Assembly: GCF_029633865.1 (NCBI RefSeq)
Contig: NC_079214.1
Coordinates: 30,043,957-30,107,956, forward strand
DNA from: Lampris incognitus
Lineage: Eukaryota; Chordata; Actinopteri; Lampriformes; Lampridae
Length of the DNA: 64,000 nucleotides
Direction of reading: 5' to 3'
The notes beneath the pieces are model-generated. The model had not been told where the DNA came from. It was given only the letters and a program-made list of their open reading frames with translations, and searched no databases. Numbering within the stretch: position 1 is the first letter of the stretch; each line of letters opens with the position of its first letter. The translations under genes were made by a program, and so were the position numbers. Below are positions 30,924-43,400 of this stretch, one piece after another.

Positions 30924-32806
30924 TCACAACAACAACAAAAACATAAATGCAAAAGAAAAGAAGGGCATGCCTCTGCTCACCAATTCTATTTTTTCCATAG
31001 ATATTTTTTTGCTGCTTTTGACCGATTCAAGCAGTCTTTTGTCCTTTTGTGCAGCCAGAGAAAAGTCCTTACATGACAAGTCACAGTTCACAGATATTTG
31101 AAGTTTGTTTTTGATCAACTCTGTGCTGCATTGGTTTCTTGAGTCTGACCATTTAATGGTCATCAGAGAGAAAATCCTCTCTACAAAGGCGTTTGAGCCT
31201 GGCACACTGAGGACAAATGAGACGATCCTGAACATGTTGATCAAGTTGGCTTTCCCTATGTTTTGTAACTGCCACCCACTTCTAATTGGTGGATTTTATG
31301 GTATCCTGTCTGTCTTTCTTTATTTCCTCCCTGTTAGCACAAAACTCTTCATAGAGTTGGTACATACTGACTGTCGCTGTCATTTTGAGGGCAGCCAGCA
31401 CCTGCTCCAGGTCAGTGAAAGGGAGCTCTTCATGTAGACCGATGGGTTTGAGGTTTCATCATCACATTTTCTGATGAGAAATCAAATCACTTGTCAATGT
31501 ATGCAATGACAGTCATAGAACTTCAGAAAGTCTTGTTGCTGTTTTGATCTTTGTGCTGACACTTGTTTGTCCATCACCTGCTTGGTCTGGTATCCAAAAA
31601 AGCTGTGTTGTTTCTGCTGAAGCATCTTCACTTTGAATTTTCCCACCTACTCGTAAACATCTGTGATGCAGTGTTGTTTCCTCCAGCTTTCTAACGAGTG
31701 TGTCAAAAACGCACCCCACGTTGTGGAAAAAGCCCAGATAAATCTCCGCAGCTCCAGTTTTGTCTTCGTCCTCAAAAATCCTCTTCAGTGCCACAGAACA
31801 TGTCCCCCAAGGGGACCTGAGGTATGAGGTGAGAGCTGGCCAGCTCTACAGGAACCAATCAACAGCTGGATGAAGAGATGGCCATCGCGTGCAAACATGA
31901 CGCAGAATTTCATGCCACTCAACAAAGGCAAAAAATGCACGCAGTTCCTCTCTTCTGGAAGCAGATACTGAGAAGTGGCTGTAGATCTTTAAAACGAGTG
32001 ACTCAATATCCACTGACAGCTGATCTCAGGTGTGCTTGCAGGTGTTGTGAGCTATGTGAGCCGGACAGTTAGCTTTCAGAATGCGACTGTTGGCACTACT
32101 CGATAACTGGTAAACGGAGTGGTGTTTTCCAAAGTTGACATTAGCATTATCTGCTGCATATTCTGTGTTGTGTTTAATATCCAGTTCATACTTTTCCAGA
32201 CAGTTCATCAGAGCTTGATGTACGTATACCATTTGCAGTTTAATCACTGTCTTCATAAAAGTCAAGTAACTTGCACTGCACTCCATCAGACAGAAAAATG
32301 TCTCACGCACACTGGAAACATTTTTCTATTTCCCTTGTTTGAGGCATCAGTGGCAACCGAGTAAAACACAGGCTCACCTTCAGTCGGGGACAGATCATCC
32401 AGAATATCCCGCACAGTTTTTGGTCCCACAGTCTTTGGTCCTAAAACATTCATTGTGATCATCTCAGCTTTCGTTCTTCCCAAGTGCATCTTCTTCACAA
32501 CATTTGAGTCATGAAACAACACACGTTTAGCTTAACAAGACGGTCGGTGCTGTTGTAGCTGAGTCCATGTTTAACAGTATGATACACGTATGAGGCTTCA
32601 CTTGCCACAATTTTGTCATTTTCCACAGTTGATGCCACAAAGAATGCACCGATATTGCTTGCACCTTTAGCTAGTGTGGTGGTCTTGTGCATTTCTGTGG
32701 AAGCATGCTGAGTCAGGTCATTCTCACCTCCATGGCCAACTGAAAATTGCCTGCGACATAAAATACAGAAAGCTTTCGTTGAGTCACCGCTGACGGGCTT
32801 ACCCAC
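30924..32806 (-). pseudogene. hAT transposase remnants
   Basis: On the minus strand, right to left: a zinc-finger-like segment at 32495-32806 (FCILCRRQFSVGHGGENDLTQHAST), then blocks at 32286-32522 (TEGEPVFYSVATDASNKGN) and 32026-32310 (AADNANVNFGKHHSVYQL; NCPAHIAHNTCKH). A segment at 31513-31794 follows, and the C-terminal dimerisation part at 30924-31244 has LSVPGSNAFVERIFSLM. The pieces are in different frames, so the gene is broken. Confidence 0.75.
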
Positions 32807-33338
32807 GTCTTTTTTTTTTTACTTCCCATTGCTAATTATAGCTGCACAGTGTCTTCTTTTTTGCAGGTTTATCCATATCCATATTTACAGGTTAATCCAT
32901 ATCGCCACATGCCCAACCGACTGAATAGCACCAGACATTGCTGGAACTTTTTCTGTTTTTGAAGGAATTGGCGCATTTACTGTACATGTACAACTGATGC
33001 GCGTGATGGGGGCTGTGATTGGATGATGACAGGTGATCATTCTCACCCATTGTGATCAGCACTGCTGCTATTGTTTTATCAGATTTGATACAACTGTGAG
33101 AGTGCCCTCTCATGGTTAGAGGAGAGTAGCAGTCAATAAACGGGACAAGGGAGGTCCCGTACAGGACAGATCAATTTGGCCCAATATAAGGGACATCCCG
33201 GCTAATACGGGACAGTTGGCAACTGTTACGAGCTCAAGTCTATATTGAAAGCGCAGCAGTCGCTTTTTACCAAACCAACAGCTAATATAAAGCTGCAACA
33301 GAGGCATCCTTCAGTGTCAGCTATCTTTTGGCTAAAGG

Positions 33339-33583
33339 GATGGGCAACATGATCCAGAAAGGGCTGGTGTGGGTGCAGGTCTTTGTTACAACCAAGCAGT
33401 TACACACCTGATTCTATTAGTCAACCAATAGTCTTGTTCCAGCCCAGCAGTTACACACCTGATTCTATCAGTCAACCAATAGTCTTTGCTAATGACCTTG
33501 ATTTGTAGACTCGGGTGTGTAACTGCATGGTTGTAACAAAGACCTGCACCCACACTGGCCCTTTCTGGATCATGCTGCCCATC
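33339..33583. mobile_element. Foldback/MITE-like palindromic element
   Basis: This 245-bp unit has arms of about 75 bp: GATGGGCAACATGATCCAG at the left and CTGGATCATGCTGCCCATC at the right, continuing through TGCAGGTCTTTGTTACAACC and its complement. Its centre contains a tandem duplication of about 50 bp (GTTACACACCTGATTCTAT twice). It holds no ORF and has no clear target duplication. Confidence 0.75.
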
Positions 33584-34393
33584 ACTGTGTTAAGGGAAGA
33601 TTAAGAGCTGCTGTTAGCTATGTAGTTGTGATGGTTAAGACATCTCAATAGAATTTCCACACGTGGTAAAATGTGTAATGAAACCTTGTGTTATCAATGT
33701 TGCTCCTTTGGTCACACATTTCCATGGGCGATGTGTCTTCTGTATAATTCATTGTCGTTGACTATCAAGTGAAAGTAAAACGGTCTCTCCAGTATCAGAT
33801 ATCCAGCCAAATCTCCAGTGACAAAGAACTGGGCAAAGAATAATTGATTATGGTTTGAAATATTTAAACTACACAATTCATCTTGACAGACAATTGGGAT
33901 AAAACATGACACTTGGGCATTATACACAATAAATATAGAAACTATGCACTGATAACTGAAGCATTTATGATCACACTATTTTTACAATTGCTATAGATGT
34001 ATTTTTCAGTTATACATGTACCTGCCAATTATGGAACGATTCATAAGCATCAAATGATCATCAGTATTGTTAGATAATGTTATTTACCATTAACTAATCA
34101 GCATTTTGAAATGTTAAATTATTGTGTGGATATCTGAATGTCTGTGTGTGAACACAAAAGTGTTAAAAGGGAGTTAAAGGCACAGCATCCACCTGACAGT
34201 ATTCATATAGTTTTATTAGAAGGCTGTTTAAATAAGTTTCAGATTTTTTGTTTACATAGACAGTGTCAGCTCCCTTTTATTGCCCCCTGATTGAAACTTG
34301 ACCAAGTTTGGTCACCCACTAGTACTCCTGGCTCCATGTGAGGACGTTTGTCATTAATTTGGCTTCAGTGTTGGTGTTGGTACCCTGTGGACC
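33584..34393. other. Sequence upstream of kif28 exon 1
   Basis: This is AT-rich with no repeat boundary that I recognise. It must hold the kif28 5' untranslated region and probably its promoter, but I see no clear TATA box or CpG-rich block. Confidence 0.4.
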
Positions 34394-34468
34394 ATGAGGG
34401 CTAAAGCAGCCGACATGCACGGCAAGGACTGCGTCAAAGTTGCTGTCAGGGTGCGCCCATTCAACAAG
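34394..34468 (+). CDS. kif28: kif28 exon 1 (residues 1-25)
   Basis: It encodes the motor start with [13 protein letters not shown], and the donor GTCAGT follows. A second in-frame ATG at codon 8 is an alternative start. It is 14.2 kb from exon 2. Confidence 0.8.
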
Positions 34469-37400
34469 GTCAGTATATAGAGAATTGTGCGTTTAACTTT
34501 GATTTCAGCATTTTCTTTATCATAGGATTTCATTTTTTCCAATCCTGTGAAACCGCACTTATCAGTGTCCAATGTTTACCTTCTTTCTGTTTCCCTATGT
34601 TATTTTTCATTGTGTAGTTTTGAACCCACCCCTAGATATATTATACTATATGCTTCATCTGTACTCTTAATCAAAAAACGACTTTGGATTTATCACTTAT
34701 TCCAGAATAAAAAATTACATTGTGGGCATTAGGTCAGGTTGAAAGTTTGGAGAGTTGACTTATTTCGAAAGACGTCTATCCAGTTTGACCAAAAAGGCAT
34801 TTTGAGTTTTCGGACTGTGCACGTTTTTTATCTAAAAAGAAATGATTATTCTGTTTGTTTATCTGGTAACCAGAGTAGGTTTCTGCCCTCTCTATGAATG
34901 GTGGCCCCGTTGCACTTGACCAGAAAACGAGTTCTAAATATTGAAACTCGAGCCTTAACCCAAACTTAAATGAACCTTTGTTAATGACTGTAGATATTCC
35001 AAAGGCTCTTATTTTCCTCCTTCTACTTCTTCCCTGTTTTCTTTTTTCTTTCTTTCTTTTTTTTCCTGGATGGCAGTTAGGGAGCTACTGAGCCATCTCA
35101 GCTAATGATATCTACTCAAATAAACTGTCAGAAGAACCTGAAGATACTTTGCTCCATCTTGCCTGTGTGTCTTCCTATGCCACATCACCAAGAGGAAGAC
35201 AAAGGCAGCCATTCTTTTTTTTTTTTTTTGGAATCATGTATTGACAGCTTTTTTTTAAAAATAAATTTATTTCTAATTTTTCCCCTTATCCCACCCGATT
35301 AACCCAATGGCATATGGCCGGAACTCTTGTCGAATAACTCCCCTGGCTCATGTTTCCACAGGAAGGAGATAGTCATAACACCAGCTTCCTTCAAACTCGT
35401 GTCGGCTGCTCTCACTATTTTACACGCTGAAGCCTCGCATGGATTTTGATTGCCTTCAGCCCGCGAAGGAGACGTAGGGAGAATGCTTTCGGTTGCTTGG
35501 CTACAGGCGCCCGGCTGGACCAGAGGGGTCGCTGGAGAACGACGAGTCCCCGAACACTACACCGATCTACACCTACTATCCCTTGGGTAAGGGTGGCCTA
35601 ATGAATGCCTTACCCCGTGGACGCTCTGGCCGTGACCGGTTACGGCGAGTCTGGGACACGAACCTCCCAGCCACATGACGAGCGGACTGCAAGAACGGCA
35701 GTTTATTCCGCTTGGCCATCAGAGCGGCATATTGACAGCATTTTAACATAATCATCTTTAGTTAGATACTTTTATAAAGTGATCCATCTTTCCTGCATTT
35801 TACAGAGTAATTATAGGACACAAAAATAGAACATGGGGTGTTACTCAATTTGAGATAAAAGGAAAAAAAAGAAAATGTACAAAAACCATACTTGCATAAA
35901 CAAATTAAACAAAAGAAGGACGTTTTGGGGAAATATACAATTTCCACTTCTCCCAAATTTTCTCAAATTTAGTTTCCTCAAGCATCATGGAGAAGGTAAT
36001 TCTTCCATCACAAAACTGTCATAAATTATGTCATACCAGTCCTCTATAGATGGGGTGTCTAGCTTAAGCCATTCATTCATTCATCATCAGCCGCTTCTCC
36101 GGGGTCGGGTCGCGTTGGCAGCAAACTAAGTAGGGCACTCCAGACGTCCCTCTCCCCAGCAACGCCCTCCAGCTCCTCCTGGGGGATCCCAAGGCTTTCC
36201 CAGGCCAGATTGGATTTGTAGTCCCTCCAGTGAGTTCTGGGTCTACCCTGGGGTCTCCTCCCAGTTGGCCGTGCCCGGTAAACCTCCAAAGGAAGGCACC
36301 CAGGAGGCATCCTAATCAGATGCCTGAACCACCTCAACTGGCTCCATTCGACGTGAAGGACTAGCAGCTCTACTCCAAGCTCCCACCGGATGTCTGAGCT
36401 CCTCACCCTATCTCTAAGGCTGAGCCCAGACACCCTATGGAGGAAACTCATTTCAGCTGCTAGTATCTGCGATCTCGCCCTTTCGGTCACTACCCAAAGC
36501 TCATGACCATAGGTGAGGGTTGGAACGAAGATTGACTGGTAAATTGAGAGCTTTGCCTTCTGGCTCAGCTCCCCCTTCACCACAGCAGTCCGGTATAACG
36601 TCCACATTACTGCTGATGCTGCACTAATCCGCCTGTCAATCTCCCACTCCATCCTACTCTCCCTCACTCATGAACAAGAGCCTGAGATACTTGAACTCCT
36701 TCATTTGAGGCAGCAACTCATCCCCAACCCGGAGGGAGCAATCCACCATTTTTTGGTAGAGAACCATGGCCTCACACTTGGAGGTGCTGACTCTCATCCC
36801 AGCCATTTCACACTCGGCTGTAAACCACCCCAGTGCGCACTGGAGGTCGTGTTCTGATGAAGCCAGCAAAACCACATCATCTGCGAAGAGCAGAGATGCA
36901 ATTCTGAGGTTCCCAAAACGGACACACTCCTCACCTTGGCTGCGCCTTGAGATCCTGTCCATTAATATCACAAACCGAATCGGAGACAAGGGACAATGTC
37001 GGTGGAGTCTGACACCCACCGAAAACGTGTTTGACTTTGTGCTGAGAATGGGGACACAGCTCTCACTTTGCTTATACAAGGACCAGATGGCTTGTAGCAA
37101 CTGCCCCGGTACCCCATACTCCAGCAGTACCCCCGACAGAGTGCCCCAGGGTACACAGTTGTAAGCCTCTCCAAGTCCACAAAACACATGTAGACTGGCT
37201 GGTCAAACTCCCATGCCCCCCTCAGCACTTCCACAAGGGTAAAGAGTTGGTCTGTTGTTCCACGGCCAGGATGGAATCCGCATTGTTCCTCCTGGATCCA
37301 AGGTTTAACAGTCGGTCGGAGCCTCCTTTCAAGCACCCTGGAGTAGACTTTATCAGGGAGGCTGAGCAATGTGATGCCCCGATAATTGGAGCACACCCTC

Positions 37401-40400
37401 CGGTCCCCCTTTTTGAATATGGGAACCACCACCCCAGTCTGCCACTCCACATGTACTGTCCCCGACCTCTACGTGACACTGAAGAGGCGTGTCAACCAAG
37501 ACAGCCCAACAGTGTCCAGAGCCTTCAGCATCTCAGGGCGAATCTCATCCACACCCGGCGCTTTATCACCAAGGAGCTTTTTAACTACCTCAGAGATCTC
37601 TGCCAGGGATATGGGTGGGGCTTCCCCTGAGTCTTCAGACTCTACCTCCTCCACTGAGGACGTGTTAGCTGGGTTCAGGAGCTCCTCAAAGTGTTCTTTC
37701 CACTGCTCAACAACAGCCCCAGTCTGGGCCAACAGTTCCCATCCCTGGCTGAACACAGCCTGAGTCAAGCCCTGCTTCCCTTTCCTGAGTCGTCGGATAG
37801 TTTGCCAGAACTTCCTTGAGGCCAACCGAAAGTCCCCCTCCGTAGCCTCGCCGAACTCCTCTCACACCCGAGTTTTTGCTTCTGCGACAACCGAAGTGGC
37901 AGCCCTTCTGGCCTCCCGGTACCTGTCTGCTACTCCAGGAGACCCCTGGGCCAACCAAGTCCGAAAGGCCTCCTTCTTCAGCCTGACTACTTCTCTCACT
38001 GCTGGTGTCCACCAGCTAGTAATTAGGTTTCTGCTTCGACAGGCACTGATGACCTTATGACCACAGCTTCTGCATCTGCAATAGAGACTTTGAATATGGC
38101 CCACTCAGAGTCCATGTCCCCAGCCTCCCTCGGGATACACGAGAACTTCTTCTGGAGGTGGGAGTTGAAGACCTCATAGACAGGGGCCTCCGCCAGACGT
38201 ACCCAGTTCACCCTCACTACACGTTTGGGTTTGCCAGGTCTGTCCAGCAGCCTTCCCCGCCATCTGATCCAACTCACCACCAGGTGGTGATCAGTTGACA
38301 GCTCTGCTCCTCTCTTCACCTGAGTGTCCAAAACATACGGCCACAGATCTGATGATACGGCCACAAAGTCTGTCATTGATCTTCGGCCTAAGGTGTTCTG
38401 GTACCAAATACACTTATGAACTACGTTATGTTCGAATATGGTGTTTGTTATGGGCAATCCCAAGTCTCAGTCCTTTTCCATTTCATCTGCAGGGTATGCT
38501 CAAACCTACTGTTGGCGTAGATGTTTTTCTACCACTGTCCAGCTGAACTGTGTGCAAACAGGCTGGGTACATAATCAGGGCTCATGGGGTTGTCATTTTT
38601 TCTTCCTAAGCAGACAGAGAGGCAAGAATGGTAGAATATTACATGTCTGCATACCATAAAGATATTGACCAACCTGAGCAAGGTAATTTCTCTTTAATCT
38701 TTTTCTCTCAGACATTTTTCTCTCTTATTCACCTTTATGCTGCAGGTAAGTACTTTAATGTATATTTAACAAGAAGGGTGATCTCAGCGCGCATCTGCTG
38801 ATCGGCAGTCTGGTGCTTCTCAGTGAGGACAAGCAAGGTAGAGAGGAACACTAGAGCAACCCTGGCAGTTGAAGCCTTTTTATTGAGGTGTTGACTGCAC
38901 AATGTGCAGTTAGAAGTTGGCTGCCATTGGTCCCTTCTGGTTGAAGCCAGTCATTTATTCCGCCGATCTAGCTCCTTTGGGATTGAATAAAATTGTAGTA
39001 CAGGGTTTCTCTGACGACTGATGTTACAGCCCAACATATCCCGAGCATATTGTAGGAACTTTTTTTGTGTCTAGAAACTCTAGAATCACAACCAGTCTAC
39101 TCTGGCAGTAGTGGTCGTGCAGCTGGGACCCAGACACAAAAATGGCGGCGCTAAAACACAGTGATGTCACATGGCATCTATGAATATTGTTACTAGCTTG
39201 TGAAAGTTTGTCCTCCTCATCTTTTTCCTGTTCTTTACTTTGTGCGAGACATTTCTTCCCCCTTTTTAGGCATTTTCGTTCACCCGCTGTATCTACACGT
39301 TTCTGAGAAAAATCAAGTTATGTCGGGCAGCTTTTAAATCTTGCTGTTGGGAACCTATCGCTTTATGCTGCCATCACCTAGTGAGCTAGAGCAGAAGTCC
39401 AGGCAGCCATTCTTAATGATTCTTAACATGAGGGGCCCCGCACCCCACTTCCACTCCTCTTCCCCTCAACTTCCTTCCCTCTCTTTTCTCTTGCTGAAAA
39501 GCAAACTTTCAGCAAAGTAATTAACTACTGTGTGACTTAAGTTCCTATTTGACATGACCAAACTTTCCTCTTTTACTCCCTTTTCTTTCATCCTCCCCGT
39601 CTCCGTCTCACACTCAGAAAAAGGGATTTAGACACTGGATTATAATTAAGAAGACAAGCTAAATCAGATGGACAAACGTTCACTCTCTTCCTTATACTCT
39701 CATCTTTCCCTGATTGTGATATAATGTTCACCATTTGATTTCCCTTCTGCTGAAAAGGACTGCTGCCATCTTTCCTTCCTTCATTCCTTTTTTTCTTCAT
39801 TGCTTCATATATTATCCATTCCGGCATAATCCACTTCAGGGTCATCGGGGGCACGGAGTCTATCCCAGCAGGTATTGGGGGAAGATAATGTCTTGTCCTG
39901 CATGCACATAACCCTGTGCAATCTGACCAGCAGCTAAATACGTTTCCCCATCAATTACTGGAGACTGGGGTCGTCTTGTCAGTCTATTGACAGAGAAATT
40001 AAGACAACAAACCATAAGGCTGTTCTGCTCACAATTAACTTCCCTGACTGAGTCACATGATACAAAAGGTCACATGCTTAAAGGCATAAACTGATGTTAT
40101 GCAAGGTACTGCCAGCAGGGGGAGTTTTAGGAAACTAAAAGAAAATAATGTCCTGATGGGGACAGAACATTCCCCGCCTGATATCTATAGATAACATCCA
40201 TTCACTTAGCCCTTGAAGTACAGGGTTTGAAAGTCTCTACTTGCTCTTGTAGTCTGCTTCAGAGAGAAGGAGGACTAAGTCCGTAACAGGCCTGAGGAAG
40301 AGCTTAGTTCCGTCTTGTCTGGAGATCTTGATCTCCACGCTGCAGACTTCCCCATTTTGCTCGGGAATACCTTAGTGACCAGTGCCATTCATTCCTCTTG

Positions 40401-43400
40401 GCTTGGGATTCTTTCGTGAGAACAGTATTTCCAGCACCAATGTTTGATTTGCATGAATACCACTTATTCCGCATCTGCAGCGTTGAAAGGTACTGCTCCC
40501 TCCATTTGTTCCAGAAAGCATCTGCAAGGAATTGAACCTGACACCAGTGCCACGTATAAAGATATTTGGTATCAAATTCTCCAGGAGGAGCTGGGAGGGT
40601 ACCTATTTTCTGCATGAGAAGGGTAGCAGGAGTAAGCATAATTGGGTCCTCAGGATCAGTAGATAATTTGACCCAAGGGTCTTGTATTTATTATGGCCAC
40701 TGCTTTTGCGAGAAGAGTTGTGAGAGCCTCATGAGTGAGCCTTGAGGATTCTTGCTGCTGGAACATGGATCCATGATTCTTCAAGCTATGCCTATCATCC
40801 TCTCCCATGCACCGCCCATGTGAGACGAGTGAGGTAGGTTACATGTCCATGCGCAGCCTTGTTCAGATAGGTACCTCTCCACATGGACACTATCAATGTT
40901 TGAAGGAACCTTGAGCTCCGTGCAGGCCCCAATTAAATGTATGCCTCTATCCAAGTGGGTATGCTTCACTGGACTACGAATGGAGATGGAGACGGTTGTC
41001 TAAGGGCAATCAGAGTTTGATGTATCCAAGGACTCAATGACTTCAAAGTGCACTGCCCTGATACTCAGACAGGTAAAGATCACTTTCCAACACTTTTTGT
41101 TGGGGTGGCCACCTCTTGTGTGCCTTGTGAGAACAGACCAGGGCCCTAACATGTCAAGACCAACATTAGTAAAGGGAGGCTAAATGCTTAGTCTATCTAC
41201 AGCTAAGTTGGCAATTTTCGGGGCTTGAAATGTGCTACGGCGCTTGCAACTGGTGACACATTTATAGATGATGCTGCTCACATGCCTTCTCACTCCAACT
41301 ATCCACAGGCCAGCAGTGCGAATAGGACCCTCTGTAAAGAGGTGCCCTAGATGACGGATCTGTTCATGGTAGTGGTGTACAAGTAAATTTGCAATGTGGT
41401 AGCTACTGGGACTTGTTAGAGGGTTCTTTTCATTGTACTCAAATTTTGACTCTGTGATATGGCCTCCAACTCTCATTAAAAGCCGTTTTTATTGACGAAT
41501 GGATCCAGTTTCTTGAGAGTGCTGTCTTTAGGGATTTCTTTCTGGTTCCATAGGCACTCAAGCTCTGTGGCATAGGTTTCCTGCTGCACTGAGCACACAG
41601 CTCCAACCTCGGTATTGTGTGTTCTGGTCGTGGTACGAGTTTTGCCTTACATAGAACGAACCCTGCGTAATGTTGTCCTTTGACATTAGTGACTTCGATA
41701 TAGGTGACTGCAGCTATTGTTTTGGTTTAAGCATCACAGAAGATACAAAGCTCTTGCTGTTGATCTCCAGAGAGGGAGACTGGTGCATATGTTCTTGGGA
41801 TTTAAAGACTTTCAAGATCTTTAAGTGAGTCTCTCCATGCCATCCACAGGTCTACTTTGTCACGTGGTAATGGGGAGTCTCAGTCACCTGCTTCCATGGT
41901 GAGCTCACGGAATATAGCTTTCCCTTGAATGGTAAGCGGAGCATCCGCAATGGTCGGAATTGTCAGAATACTTGGCTGCTTTGGCGCATGTCTCCTGGAA
42001 GATTTTCACAAACTCTGTTTCTGAATTGGATCGCATTTCTTTAACCTGTCTGCTGACCTCGTCTGCAGCAGAGATGCAGTCCACCTATCCCAGTTTTCTT
42101 TTTGAAGAAACTGGGATAGGTGGAATGTTTTGGCAAGCATCTTCTCGCAGACATTCATTGTAAACATGAATTCGGCTTTATCAGTTGCACTGAAAAGCTG
42201 GTAAGCTTTAGTAGACGAATCACCAGAGAATGTGTAACTAATCTTTATCAGGCTAGATCTCACTGGCTCATATAGCTCATTAAAAGTGAATATGGCTTCG
42301 TGATGCTCTACCCATCTTGTTTCACACAGGGAACAGAGTCTGGTTTTCTTTTGATAAAGCATAAGCCGCTGTATTTCCTGTCTCAAGCAGGAAGATCGGA
42401 GAGCAGAATCATGAAAAAAGTGACAAATTTCAGATGCAATGCCAAAGCAATTTCTCACTAACTGAACTGTACAGCATTTGTTCAACACCAGATTTAGACT
42501 GTGACTCACACAGTGCACATACACAGCATGCTTGTGCTTTTCTTTCAGTTTTGCCTGTGCCCCGTTAATACGGCCACTCATGGCAGAGGCCCCGTCATAG
42601 CCCTGACCACGTAAGAATCGTACATCAATGCCTGCTTTTGTGATCTGTCCGTCAATAGAATTGGCAATTGCTTCTCCAGTCAACGCTTCTATGTCTACAA
42701 ATGACAGAAAGTCCTCTCTGATTGCATATTTGCCATCATCATGCTTATCCACATATCGAATGCAGAGAGACAACTGTTCTCTTCCAGAGCAATCTTTAAT
42801 TTCATCCGCGAGTACACAAACATTTAGCTGCATTTATTTTCTGGACTAGTTTATTTGTCATGATACCACCTATAGTGTTGATAATCTCATTCTGTGTTTC
42901 GGGACTGCAATAGATTGCATTCACATGAAAGTGACCGAGGTGCTGGAACAGAGCTTTGTCGCCAGCTAGTGCAGTGGTTCTCAACCTTTTTGGGGTCCTG
43001 GACCCCCTGCGTATTTTTGATCTACCCTGAGGACCCCTCCACCTGATCTTGGGGGAGGGGGGTTGCAATTTGTAGAAACAGTAGAAACTGCATTTTAAAT
43101 TGCATTATAGCATTTATTCACTCTTTGGGGCAAAAATAAGAGCTTTCAGTTGTAACTTAGATATAGTTAACAAAACAGAATTCTTATGCAGTAACTTTCA
43201 GATATATGTAACAAAACAGAATATGTATTCAGTAACTTTCAGATATATGTAACAACAGAATTTTTATGCAGTAACTTTTAACAATGCAAACGGGAGCGAG
43301 ATCTCTTATTAAAATACAATAAATTACACTTGTGAAACAGATGTAATTAGAGAAAAAAGTCCTGTTACCCTTTATAGTTTAGGTAGATAAAGGTCTCAGT

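Larger units (their letters stand above)
29935..33225 (-). mobile_element. hAT transposon with decayed transposase
   Basis: The element is 3291 bp. The 8-bp target duplication TTACGAGC lies at 29927-29934 and 33226-33233, the hallmark length for hAT. The ends share a short imperfect inverted repeat (GGTTGCCAACT against AGTTGGCAACT). Internal minus-strand frames are pieces of a BED-finger and hAT transposase. A SINE is inserted near the left end (30246-30717). It cannot move on its own now. Confidence 0.85.
29415..33338 (+). pseudogene. Truncated gag of a Ty3-like element, split by a hAT transposon
   Basis: The frame from ATG 29415 (MKLSGSLSANREIFRADYED) runs to a stop at 29838-29840. Homologous-looking gag sequence (TTHAINSKFKDTYPLKST) goes on to 29934. 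There the hAT element (29935-33225) interrupts it; the reading resumes after 33233 with LKSILKAQQSLFTKPT and ends at the foldback element at 33339. Motifs such as ERYFKPAKNVIYE and DCFVTRLREKASTCEYG are typical of gag of fish Ty3 elements. Pol is absent. Confidence 0.7.

Noticed and set aside
36766..37763. Plus-strand frames of 125-132 codons
   Set aside because: They are antisense to the RT of the minus-strand LINE copy 2.
42006..42833. A functional domesticated ZMYM-like host gene
   Set aside because: Two MITEs, at least two frameshifts and stops break the frame, and no splice-consistent rescue is visible.
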